DNA from: Clostridia bacterium
Lineage (GTDB): Bacteria; Bacillota; Clostridia; UMGS1883
Direction: 5' to 3'
Assembly: GCA_017414645.1 (NCBI GenBank)
Contig: JAFQLL010000037.1
Span: 1 to 35,590, forward strand
DNA length: 35,590 nt
In this document: piece after piece, positions 7,602 through 14,913 of the stretch
Position numbering within the stretch: position 1 is the stretch's first letter
Layout of the letters: every line of letters starts with the position of its first letter
The notes under the pieces: generated by a model
The model's input: the letters and a program-made list of their open reading frames with translations, nothing else
Database searches by the model: none
What the model was told of the DNA's origin: nothing
Program-made: the position numbers and the translations under genes

Positions 7602-10106
7602 TTACTTATAAGAACCTACGGGTGTACCAAGGTTACCTGTTGTGATAGCTTCAAGAGCATTTACACCAACAAGAACAGAGATACCAGCCACTGTGAGTTC
7701 GCCTTCAGTAAGAGTTACGTTAGAGGAAGGAATCTGAACTTCGCCGTTTTCGTTAACTTCAACTTCAACTGCCTGTACAGAGTAAGCCTTACCGTCCTTA
7801 AGGTAGGAGATAACAACAACTACTGTTTCGTATGTTGTGTCTTCGTCTACGAACTTACCGGAAATTGTAACACCAAGAGCAGAAGGTGTAATTACTACGT
7901 CAACTGCTTCGAAGGGAAGTTCTTCTTCGGAAGGTTCATCAGAAGGTTCGTCGGAAGGTTCGTCAGAAGGTTCGTCGGAAGGTTCGTCGGAAGGTTCGTC
8001 AGAAGGTTCGTCAGAAGGTTCGTCAGAAGGTTCGTCAGAAGGTTCGTCAGAAGGTTCGTCGGAAGGTTCGTCGGAAGGTTCTTCGCCTTCGCCAATTACA
8101 TATGTGAGAGCGGGAACTTCATAGAAGGAAGCACCGTAAACACCCATAAGACCGCCTGTAACCTTGTAAAGAAGTAATACACCGTTAGATGCATCGTATG
8201 TGGAAAGGTCAACTGTTAATGTAACAGCTTCATCTTCTGCTGTGAATGTACCGGAAGCAAGAGCTGTAAGACCAGCCTTCTGTTCGCTTGTACCAAATGT
8301 AGCTACATCTGCAGCGTAGATTTCGAATGTGTTTGTCTGACCACCCATGATATCACCAGGTGTAAGTGTAAGTGTAGCTTCTGTAATAGCTTCACCTTCA
8401 GCTGTTGTTACGTCGAAGAGCATTTCGCCGTAACGTTCCTTACCCCAAGATGCAGACATGATAGCATCTGTACCTGCAAGCTTTCTGTCGGAAGGATATG
8501 CAAATACTTCGTTATCTGTAATGTTGTAGATCTGTGTCTGTACTGCATAAGCAACGCCTTCAACAGCTTCTTCAGCTACTGCAGCAACTGTAACTGTAAG
8601 GTTAGCAGCATCAACAACTGTTGTTGTAGCAGCTGCAACATATCTTGTACCAGCCTTAGCAAACTTAGCTTCGGGAACATCTACTGTTGCGCCGTTAACG
8701 CCTTCAACTGTAGCTGTCTTTACAACTTCTTCGCCAACTGTGTAGTTAACTGTAACTACTTCAACCTTAGCACATTCAACTTCTACAACCTGACCATCTT
8801 CTTCGATTGTAGCTGCAGCTGCAGGAGCTTCGTACTTAACGCCGTCAACTGTAAGAGTTGTAGCTTCAACGCTAACTTCTGTGCCGATTTCAGCTGTCTT
8901 AGGAGCTGTGCCAAGTTCTACACCACCACATACATACTTGAATGTAAGTGTGCCCATGGTTTCGGGTGTCTTGTCGATAACCTTTACATTAGTAACGTAG
9001 AACACGTCAGCCTTACTATTGTTATCGCAAAGAACCAATGCATCGATAGCTGTAACAGCAGGAGCTGTATCACGGAATGCCATGCCGGAGTTTGTATAAA
9101 CATCTGCACCGTCAGCTGTAACTGTTACGCCCCATGTGCTATTGATAATATCAACATTTACAACAAAGTGATATGTTGTACCTGCTGTAAGTGCCTTACC
9201 TGTATCTACTGTGTTGCCAGCGTTACGAACCTTAAGTGTTGCATCGGGCTTAATCATAACGTTAGCATTTGTGAAATAGTTGTTAGCTGTGAAGTTTGTA
9301 CTTGTACCAAGAGCAACAAGACCATTTTCAAAGCTGTTAGCTACAAGGTCAAATTCAACATCAGCAACACCTGTGATAACTTCGGGAAGAGCGTATACAC
9401 CATCTGCATCGTCTGCATTAATGTCGCCTGTGAAACCGGGCTGATGTACGGAGTTCTTCCAGATAACCTCTTCCTTCTTTGTGATTCTGCTTTCAAGTGT
9501 AAGATCACCTGCAGCATCTGTAGATGCTAACATATCATCTTCAAGGTCAAGCATGAATCTGGATGTACCAAGTTCAATATAGAAATCTTCGAAAGATGCA
9601 CCTTCGTTAAGAACATATGCAACTGTGAAAAGCTTGAATGTTCCATCTGTTGTTGTTTCTACTTCCTTGCTGGGAGCAGCCTGTGCCATTGTAAGTGCAA
9701 GAGCTGTATAACCATTTTCAAGGTCTGTAGAAGAACTTGCTGTGGGTTCAAACTTACCGGATGCAGGATTAGGTCTTACTGCAGGTGTATAGGGGTTGAT
9801 GTATTCACCCAAATGGTAGCAATAAGTTTTGATATCATCAACGTTTGTAATTGCTGTTCCATAGTAAGAGTCAGCAATTGAAGCTACGTCAACAGGCCAT
9901 GTCCAAGCAATCTGGCCGCCTCTAAATGCGTTAGTACTAACATTTTCCAAGCCGAATGTTACAAAGAACATTTCGCCTGCAGCAGGAGCTGTTGCATCTG
10001 TGTATGCCACAACTGTTGCTGTAGGTGTGCCTTCTGCATATACGGGCACTACAATCATTGTAAATGCCAATGCAAACGCAAGTACTAAAGAAAGAATTTT
10101 CTTCAT
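7602..10106 (-). CDS. Large secreted surface protein with cohesin-like N-terminus, possible lectin and CBM96-like regions, and a PSDE repeat
   Basis: 834 residues; precise function not recognised. Residues 1-24 are a signal peptide ending VYAEG. Residues ~25-210 look like a cohesin-type beta-sandwich (AAGEMFFVTFGLENVS early, FKLFTVAYVLNEG late). This is a resemblance, not a firm call. Residues ~220-380 resemble a concanavalin/LamG-like domain. Two or three short 'GTEVSVEATTLTVDG'-type beta repeats follow. A region starting NITDNEVFAYPSDRKLAG, with RYGEMLFDV and EATLTLTPG, resembles CBM96/DNRLRE modules. Then comes an acidic PSDE linker and a small C-terminal beta domain. There is no LPXTG motif, SLH domain or C-terminal membrane anchor. 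It lies 41 bp after the dockerin gene, probably in the same operon. The ATG has GTGAGG upstream. Confidence 0.75.
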   Translation of the reverse strand: MKKILSLVLAFALAFTMIVVPVYAEGTPTATVVAYTDATAPAAGEMFFVTFGLENVSTNAFRGGQIAWTWPVDVASIADSYYGTAITNVDDIKTYCYHLGEYINPYTPAVRPNPASGKFEPTASSSTDLENGYTALALTMAQAAPSKEVETTTDGTFKLFTVAYVLNEGASFEDFYIELGTSRFMLDLEDDMLASTDAAGDLTLESRITKKEEVIWKNSVHQPGFTGDINADDADGVYALPEVITGVADVEFDLVANSFENGLVALGTSTNFTANNYFTNANVMIKPDATLKVRNAGNTVDTGKALTAGTTYHFVVNVDIINSTWGVTVTADGADVYTNSGMAFRDTAPAVTAIDALVLCDNNSKADVFYVTNVKVIDKTPETMGTLTFKYVCGGVELGTAPKTAEIGTEVSVEATTLTVDGVKYEAPAAAATIEEDGQVVEVECAKVEVVTVNYTVGEEVVKTATVEGVNGATVDVPEAKFAKAGTRYVAAATTTVVDAANLTVTVAAVAEEAVEGVAYAVQTQIYNITDNEVFAYPSDRKLAGTDAIMSASWGKERYGEMLFDVTTAEGEAITEATLTLTPGDIMGGQTNTFEIYAADVATFGTSEQKAGLTALASGTFTAEDEAVTLTVDLSTYDASNGVLLLYKVTGGLMGVYGASFYEVPALTYVIGEGEEPSDEPSDEPSDEPSDEPSDEPSDEPSDEPSDEPSDEPSDEPSDEPSDEPSEEELPFEAVDVVITPSALGVTISGKFVDEDTTYETVVVVISYLKDGKAYSVQAVEVEVNENGEVQIPSSNVTLTEGELTVAGISVLVGVNALEAITTGNLGTPVGSYK
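7929..8084 (-). repeat. 12-bp minisatellite encoding the PSDE linker
   Basis: Thirteen tandem 12-bp units of the form (g/a)gaaggttcgtc on the plus strand, encoding one EEPS and twelve DEPS. Only third-position changes and the end units differ. Unit number probably varies by slippage, which would change the length of an extended acidic linker. Confidence 0.95.
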
Positions 10107-10147
10107 ACTATATTACCTCACTTTATTTTTTTTGTTGTAAATGTTAA

Positions 10148-10957
10148 TTAGTCAGCGTAACCCTGTGTATCGAAGTTAGAAAGCGCTGCCTGAATTTCTG
10201 AAACAGACACAGTGCCATCATCATCGATATCCAAATTGTAATCTTCAATAGCAGTTGTATCGCTATCGAAATACTTCTTCGCCGCCATAATGTCGGAAAC
10301 TGTTACATAAGTATCGCCATCATAGTCACCGGGAATAAGCTTAATTGTGCCAAGGTTAACTTCTGTCTGATTAGCAACTACGTCTTCGTATGTCTTGTAA
10401 AGGTAACCTGCTTTACCAAGAACTACGTCGTATGTGCCCTGACCAACTTCGATTTCATATGTACCGTCAGACTTAACTGTACCGTTTACAGAAATTGCAG
10501 ATGCGTCTGTAGCAACAGCTGTTGCCTTTGTAGCATCGCCAAGTACTGAAATAGTACCGATAATCTTCTTAGTATCAAATGAGAAGGAAGTGTCTTCAGG
10601 TGCGTCAACACCTGTACCGCCTACGTATACATCGTATGTACCTGTGCGGTCAGCTTCGAGGAGCTTGAATGTGTAAGTAACGGCTGTGTCGCTAACTGCT
10701 TCCTGATCGATATACTTGATATCGGAATCCTGAAGTGTTGCAAGAGCTGTACCGGACTTAACAACAAGCACTGTGGACTGCTGAGCTGCTTCGGGGGAAC
10801 CGTATTCAACTGTAACCGAAATTGTTCTGCCCGCATCAGCTGCAACGCCTGCTTCAACGCTCTCAATAGTAGCTGCTGAAGCAACTGCCATCATAGCAAA
10901 GAACACTGTAAGTGCCAATGCCATAACGAGAAGAATTTTGCTGAGTTTCTTCATCAT
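10148..10957 (-). CDS. Secreted protein with C-terminal type I dockerin domain
   Basis: 269 residues. A signal peptide (KKLSKILLVMALALTVFF...ASAA) is followed by a beta-rich region and a carboxypeptidase-regulatory-like fold (GTVKSDGTYEIEVGQGTYDVVLGKAGY). It ends in two EF-hand-like dockerin segments, GDYDGDTYVTVSDIMAAKKYF and LDIDDDGTVSVSEIQAALSNF. Dockerins bind cohesins and attach proteins to scaffolds. No catalytic domain is visible, so it may be a structural or adaptor component. The ATG at 10957 follows AAAGGAGACAAA; the longer frame to 11026 has no ribosome binding site. It is the first gene of a probable two-gene operon with the 834-residue protein. Confidence 0.82.
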   Translation of the reverse strand: MMKKLSKILLVMALALTVFFAMMAVASAATIESVEAGVAADAGRTISVTVEYGSPEAAQQSTVLVVKSGTALATLQDSDIKYIDQEAVSDTAVTYTFKLLEADRTGTYDVYVGGTGVDAPEDTSFSFDTKKIIGTISVLGDATKATAVATDASAISVNGTVKSDGTYEIEVGQGTYDVVLGKAGYLYKTYEDVVANQTEVNLGTIKLIPGDYDGDTYVTVSDIMAAKKYFDSDTTAIEDYNLDIDDDGTVSVSEIQAALSNFDTQGYAD

Positions 10958-11072
10958 TTTGTCTCCTTTCAGGAAAAAATTAATTTTTGTGTTGCCAAAG
11001 CTTGTTCTCTTTGGTTGTAATTGCAAATAGCAACTCGCCCAATCTATACTTTGACATTATTCACATACATAC

Positions 11073-11100
11073 AGTATAACACAAAATATATAATTTTCAA
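11073..11100 (-). promoter_or_regulatory. Promoter of the dockerin / surface-protein operon
   Basis: TTGAAA (11095-11100), a 16-bp spacer and TATACT (11073-11078) on the minus strand. The start would be near 11066, giving a leader of about 110 nt before the ATG at 10957. Confidence 0.65.
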
Positions 11101-11256
11101 GATGTTTTTCATAATTTTTTTGTGTTTTTTAAGACATTTTTATCCATTACGTACAAAAGCGCAACGCCCCCGTACAAAAGGATAATAAGCATTTTCCATA
11201 TTATGTTTCACAATTGCACAAGCATTCCGCACAACAGCTTATAAGCGGGCAATTCT
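11101..11256. other. Intergenic AT-rich stretch
   Basis: The gap between the dockerin gene start (10957) and the FAD dehydrogenase end (11463) holds the promoter at 11073-11100, this AT-rich segment, and repeat copy C. In the segment I see only a GTACAAAAG direct repeat (near 11152 and 11172). No gene is evident. Confidence 0.5.
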
Positions 11257-11432
11257 GTTAAGTTTTTGCTGATGCAAAAGTGAAGTTGTTCACTATGTTC
11301 ACAGTGAAGTTTTGTATTATATACAAAGTGAAGTTAAGTTTGCTATCCACTGCACCGCAAGGTGCAACTTCACTGCCCAAAAGCAACTTCACTATCGAAG
11401 ATAACTTCACTTGCCTTAAGGCAAACTTAGTT
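11257..11432 (-). repeat. Structured repeat element, full copy C (inverted relative to A)
   Basis: Read on the minus strand it starts AACTAAGTTTGCC and ends ACTTAAC like copy A. Three 9-mers of the left half are at 11403-11411, 11385-11393 and 11366-11374; three of the right half are at 11327-11335, 11303-11311 and 11279-11287. Spacers on the plus strand are TTGCC-TTAA-GGCAA, ATC-GAA-GAT, GCCCAAAAGC and GCACC-GCAA-GGTGC, then TTTGTAT-TAT-ATACAAA, a 15-nt spacer and TTTTGC-TGAT-GCAAAA. Right-half spacers are 15 and 15 nt in both A and C. Stems differ from A in paired positions. The outer end abuts the inverted duplication of the FAD gene 3' end. Confidence 0.85.
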
Positions 11433-11498
11433 GTAGACGGCATAAAAATAGGAGAAGTGTGCTTACTCGCACACTTCTCCTATTTTTATGCCGTCTAC
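11433..11498. repeat. 29-bp perfect inverted duplication of the FAD dehydrogenase 3' end
   Basis: 11470-11498 is coding sequence for VDGIKIGEV. It recurs in perfect reverse complement at 11433-11461. The 8-nt loop carries the stop codon. No U-run follows the hairpin on the gene's strand; instead element C begins directly. Confidence 0.92.
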
Positions 11499-13013
11499 TG
11501 CCGCACTCATTATTCCGCCTGCATAGCCTGCGCCTTCACCGCAGGGGTACAAGCCTTTTACAATTGAAGAAAAGCTTTCATTTCGTATAATTCTTATGGG
11601 AGAAGAGCTTCTTGTTTCAACACCTGTAAGAACTGCATCGGGATGGTTAAAGCACTTAATTTTTCGTGCAAAGCCCTCTATGGCATCCTTAAGACCATCA
11701 GCAATAAACAAAGGTAAAAGCCTGTTTAAATCGGAGGGCGTTACCCCCGGTTCATAGGTGGGCGTAACGGAGTCAAACTGTGCTGTGCGTTTACCCATAA
11801 AAAAGTCCCCCACCTTCTGGCAAGGCGCTTTATAGTCTGCCCCTGCCTGGTAGAATGCGCCCTTTTCCAGCTTGCGCTGAAAATGCATTCCTGCAAGAGG
11901 GTCTTCTCCTTCAAAGTCGTCGGGATAAAGGGAAACCAAAAGTGCACTGTTGCTGTTTTGTCCGTTACGGGCAAAGTTGCTCATGCCGTTAGTAACCACG
12001 CCTTCCTCTTCGCTTGCTGATGCTACCACATAGCCACCGGGGCACATGCAGAAGGTATAAACGCCTCTTCCGTTTCTATCTTTTATGTTGCATTTATAGT
12101 CTGCCGCTTCCATAATTGGCGCAAAGTCGCCATACTGAGCATAGTTTATGTCTTCCCTTTTATGCTCAATTCTTGCACCTACGGAGAAGGGCTTTCTTTC
12201 AATGGGAATGTTAAGCTTCTGAATCAGCTTGAAGGTGTCGCGAGCGCTGTGGCCTATTGCAAGAATAAGGGTTTTTGTTTCAAAGTCGCCCTTAGTGGTT
12301 TTTATGCCGCAAACCTCGTTATTTCTTATTATAATATCGTCCATACGGCAGTTAAAAATAAACTCGCCGCCCATTTGGATAATTTTCTTTCGTATATTGG
12401 CAACCATAATGCATAGCATGTCTGTTCCCACGTGGGGCTTTGCCTTATAAAGAATTTCCTTGGGTGCACCTGCAGAAACCATTTCCTCCAACACCTTGCG
12501 CTGTCTTGTGTCCTTGGTGCCTGTATTAAGCTTACCGTCGGAAAAGGTGCCTGCACCACCCTCGCCAAACTGCACGTTGCTCTCAGGGTTAAGCATTCCT
12601 GTCTTCCAGAAGGTTTGCACGGTATTCATGCGGTTTTCAACGCATTCGCCACGTTCAATAACAATGGGGTTTGCGCCGCGATATGCAAGGATAAGCGCCG
12701 CAAAAAGCCCTGCCGGACCGCTTCCCACAACAATGGGACGGTGCTCACTTCGCCATGGGTTAGGATATTCATATTCGTATTTTTCGTACTTTGACACATG
12801 CTCACGGCTGTAATAGCGCCTTTCGTCCTTCAGGGAAACGTCGAATACGGCAACATAAAAAACGTCCTTTTTGTTGCGTGCATCAACTGAAAGCTTTACC
12901 TCGGAAAAGCTTTCAATGTCGCCTACAGGAGCTTTTATCTGTCTTGCAATCGCTTCAAGCACATATTCACGGTCGTACCCCGGCTTTAATTTTACGTTGT
13001 TAACTCTAATCAT
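11463..13013 (-). CDS. FAD-dependent dehydrogenase, COG2509 type
   Basis: 516-residue flavoprotein of unknown substrate. An N-terminal ~90-residue domain (MIRVNNVKLKPGYDREYV) precedes the Rossmann FAD site GSGPAGLFAALILAYRGANPIVIERG. Other family signatures are NVQFGEGGAGTFSDGKL and CMCPGGYVVASASEEEGVVTNGMS, and a second FAD contact near the C-terminus, LYPCGEGAGYAGGIMSAAVDG. The ATG at 13013 was chosen for AGAGG upstream and because the family starts there; the frame is open 20 codons further. It is last in a seven-gene minus-strand run and 17 nt after the HI0933-type flavoprotein. The reaction in the cell is not established for the family. Confidence 0.88.
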   Translation of the reverse strand: MIRVNNVKLKPGYDREYVLEAIARQIKAPVGDIESFSEVKLSVDARNKKDVFYVAVFDVSLKDERRYYSREHVSKYEKYEYEYPNPWRSEHRPIVVGSGPAGLFAALILAYRGANPIVIERGECVENRMNTVQTFWKTGMLNPESNVQFGEGGAGTFSDGKLNTGTKDTRQRKVLEEMVSAGAPKEILYKAKPHVGTDMLCIMVANIRKKIIQMGGEFIFNCRMDDIIIRNNEVCGIKTTKGDFETKTLILAIGHSARDTFKLIQKLNIPIERKPFSVGARIEHKREDINYAQYGDFAPIMEAADYKCNIKDRNGRGVYTFCMCPGGYVVASASEEEGVVTNGMSNFARNGQNSNSALLVSLYPDDFEGEDPLAGMHFQRKLEKGAFYQAGADYKAPCQKVGDFFMGKRTAQFDSVTPTYEPGVTPSDLNRLLPLFIADGLKDAIEGFARKIKCFNHPDAVLTGVETRSSSPIRIIRNESFSSIVKGLYPCGEGAGYAGGIMSAAVDGIKIGEVCE

Positions 13014-13030
13014 ACAAAACCTCTTGTGCT

Positions 13031-14230
13031 TTATTTTGCCGCGCTCTTGCCTGCAATAGCGCCCGTTGCCCATGCCCAGTGAAGGTTGTAACCTCCGCAG
13101 ATTGCGTCCACATCAAGAATTTCGCCTGCCGCATACAAGTTTTTAACTAATTTCGACTCCATGGTTTCGGCGTTAAAGCCGTTAAGCTCAACACCACCTG
13201 CTGAAACCTGCGCATTTTCAAAGCCGTTATTCCCCAAAACACTCAAGGTAAGCTTTTTTAAAAACTCCGCACAATTACGGATGTTTTCGTCTGTAAAGTC
13301 TTTTGCCTTGACAGAGGTTTTCTCAACCCCTGCCCACTTTAACATGGGTACAGCAATCTTTTTATTTACAAGCCCCGAAAAAAGCTCTCCGCCCTCTCGC
13401 TCGGGCAGGCTGTAAACTCTCTCGTAAATTTCGGCAAGGGCTTCCTTTCGCGACAAATCGGGCAGCATGTCAACTTCAAGTGTCATGCCTTTTTTTGCAA
13501 AGCGGGAAATTTGCATAACAGGTATGCCCGACACGCCATAGTCCGTAAAAAGAATTTCGCCACGGTCTGTTGCAATTTGCTTTTCTTTGTCGTAAAGGGC
13601 AACACGGGCAAAAGCCTTAACCCCCTTTAAGCCTTTGGTAACTGTAGTTTCTGTTTTAAGGCTTACCAAAGCACATTTTATTTGGGTAACAGAATGACCG
13701 AAGCTTTCAAAAAGCTTGTAGCCTGAGCCGTCGCTGCCTAATTTGGGTTGAGCTTTGCCACCTGCTGCAATAATGACTTTTTTTGCAAAAAGGTTGCCAA
13801 CCTTAAAGCCATCCTGTGTTTTTTCAACAGAATTGACGTAGGTTTCTGTTATAAAATCAACATCATTTTCCGTAAGGTAAAGCCTTAAGCAATCTGCAAT
13901 GGCACTTGCCTGGTTGGATATAGGGTAAACTCTGCCCTCTTCCACACGGTGCATAATGCCCAATTCTTTAAAAAAGCTCAAGGCATCTTCGGTACCAAAC
14001 TGTGAAAGAACTTTGTCGACAAAGGCTTTATCGCCATAAAAATAATCGCTTCTGATATCCATGTTGGTGTAATTGCATCTGCCGTTACCCGTTGCATGAA
14101 TTTTTTTTGCAACACGGTCGTTTTTTTCAACAATGCCGATTTTTATATTACTATTCTCTTTTCTTGCAGAAACGGCGGCCGCAAGTCCTGCCGCGCCGCC
14201 GCCGATGATTAAAATATCATACTTTGTCAT
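13031..14230 (-). CDS. HI0933/BaiN-family NAD(P)/FAD-dependent flavoprotein
   Basis: About 399 residues. The FAD-binding N-terminus is DILIIGGGAAGLAAAVSAR, followed by GNGRCNYTN, the family hallmark. The C-terminal GEILDVDAICGGYNLHWAWATGAIAGKSAA is the second FAD contact. Homologues include the BaiN bile-acid enzymes, but most members have no proven role, so no metabolic function is assigned. The ATG at 14230 lies 5 nt after the plsY stop codon. A GTG at 14239 would overlap plsY and is less likely. Confidence 0.9.
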   Translation of the reverse strand: MTKYDILIIGGGAAGLAAAVSARKENSNIKIGIVEKNDRVAKKIHATGNGRCNYTNMDIRSDYFYGDKAFVDKVLSQFGTEDALSFFKELGIMHRVEEGRVYPISNQASAIADCLRLYLTENDVDFITETYVNSVEKTQDGFKVGNLFAKKVIIAAGGKAQPKLGSDGSGYKLFESFGHSVTQIKCALVSLKTETTVTKGLKGVKAFARVALYDKEKQIATDRGEILFTDYGVSGIPVMQISRFAKKGMTLEVDMLPDLSRKEALAEIYERVYSLPEREGGELFSGLVNKKIAVPMLKWAGVEKTSVKAKDFTDENIRNCAEFLKKLTLSVLGNNGFENAQVSAGGVELNGFNAETMESKLVKNLYAAGEILDVDAICGGYNLHWAWATGAIAGKSAAK

Positions 14231-14235
14231 GTTTC

Positions 14236-14898
14236 TCACTTCTTTTTGTAGAACATTGTGGATTCTTCACCGTTACGAAGTCTTACAATGTTTGTTTTGT
14301 GCTTATAAATTGCAAGAATGGCAATAGCCACAGTAATTACAAGAAGACGAGCCTCACCGGGGTAAAGAAGGGCTGTAAACACAACAATGTTCATTACCGC
14401 AACGATGGAGGAAAGGGAAACGTATCTGAAAAGCACCATTAAAATCACAAATTCCACAAGTGCAAGAGTGGTTGCCGCAGGGCTTATAACCAGAAGAGCG
14501 CCTGCCGCTGTTGCAATGCCCTTACCGCCCTTAAAGCCATAGTAAAGAGGGAAGCAATGGCCAACTACTGCAAAGAATGCATATATGTACGCCATGGATT
14601 CACATGTAGTAACGTAAATAGGCATCCATGCCTTGTTGCTTACAAGGATGAGCACAAGAGGAATTAAGCATCCCTTCAGAACGTCAAAAAGAAGAACCAT
14701 AGCTGCTGCACCCTTACCCATGGTGCGGAGAGTGTTTGTTGTGCCTGCGTTGCCGCTACCCATTTCTCTTATGTCCTTACCTTTACCCTTTGAAAGGATG
14801 ATGGAAAGGTTAACAGAACCGATAAGATAGCCAAAAGCCGCTGCAAGAATGAAGTAAAGAATGTTGATACTTGTTAAATCTCTGATAATAGCCTGCAT
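14236..14898 (-). CDS. plsY: Acyl-phosphate:glycerol-3-phosphate acyltransferase PlsY
   Basis: Inner-membrane enzyme that moves an acyl group from acyl-phosphate to glycerol-3-phosphate, the first step of phospholipid synthesis. 220 residues with several membrane segments. All three PlsY motifs are present: GSGNAGTTNTLR, GHCFPLYYGFKGGKG and KHKTNIVRLRNGEE. It is 15 nt after der, in the DUF512-der-plsY order common in Clostridia. gpsA, which supplies its substrate, is at 31089-32075. Confidence 0.96.
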   Translation of the reverse strand: MQAIIRDLTSINILYFILAAAFGYLIGSVNLSIILSKGKGKDIREMGSGNAGTTNTLRTMGKGAAAMVLLFDVLKGCLIPLVLILVSNKAWMPIYVTTCESMAYIYAFFAVVGHCFPLYYGFKGGKGIATAAGALLVISPAATTLALVEFVILMVLFRYVSLSSIVAVMNIVVFTALLYPGEARLLVITVAIAILAIYKHKTNIVRLRNGEESTMFYKKK

Positions 14899-14913
14899 AA
14901 TATTTCTCTCCTT

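Noticed and set aside
7602..7700. Cell-wall sorting signal on the 834-residue protein
   Set aside because: The C-terminus ends NLGTPVGSYK without LPXTG, hydrophobic segment or positive tail.
7837..8124. Ser/Glu/Gly-rich plus-strand reading frame
   Set aside because: It is the antisense of the PSDE minisatellite; repeats leave all frames open.
9168..9530. Cysteine-rich plus-strand open frame of 120 codons
   Set aside because: It lies antisense within the 834-residue protein gene, has no ribosome binding site and no family likeness.
11433..11498. Ordinary intrinsic terminator of the FAD dehydrogenase operon
   Set aside because: The stem is 29 bp, consists of coding sequence, and lacks a U-run. 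It may still stop transcription, but the design is not that of the other terminators here.
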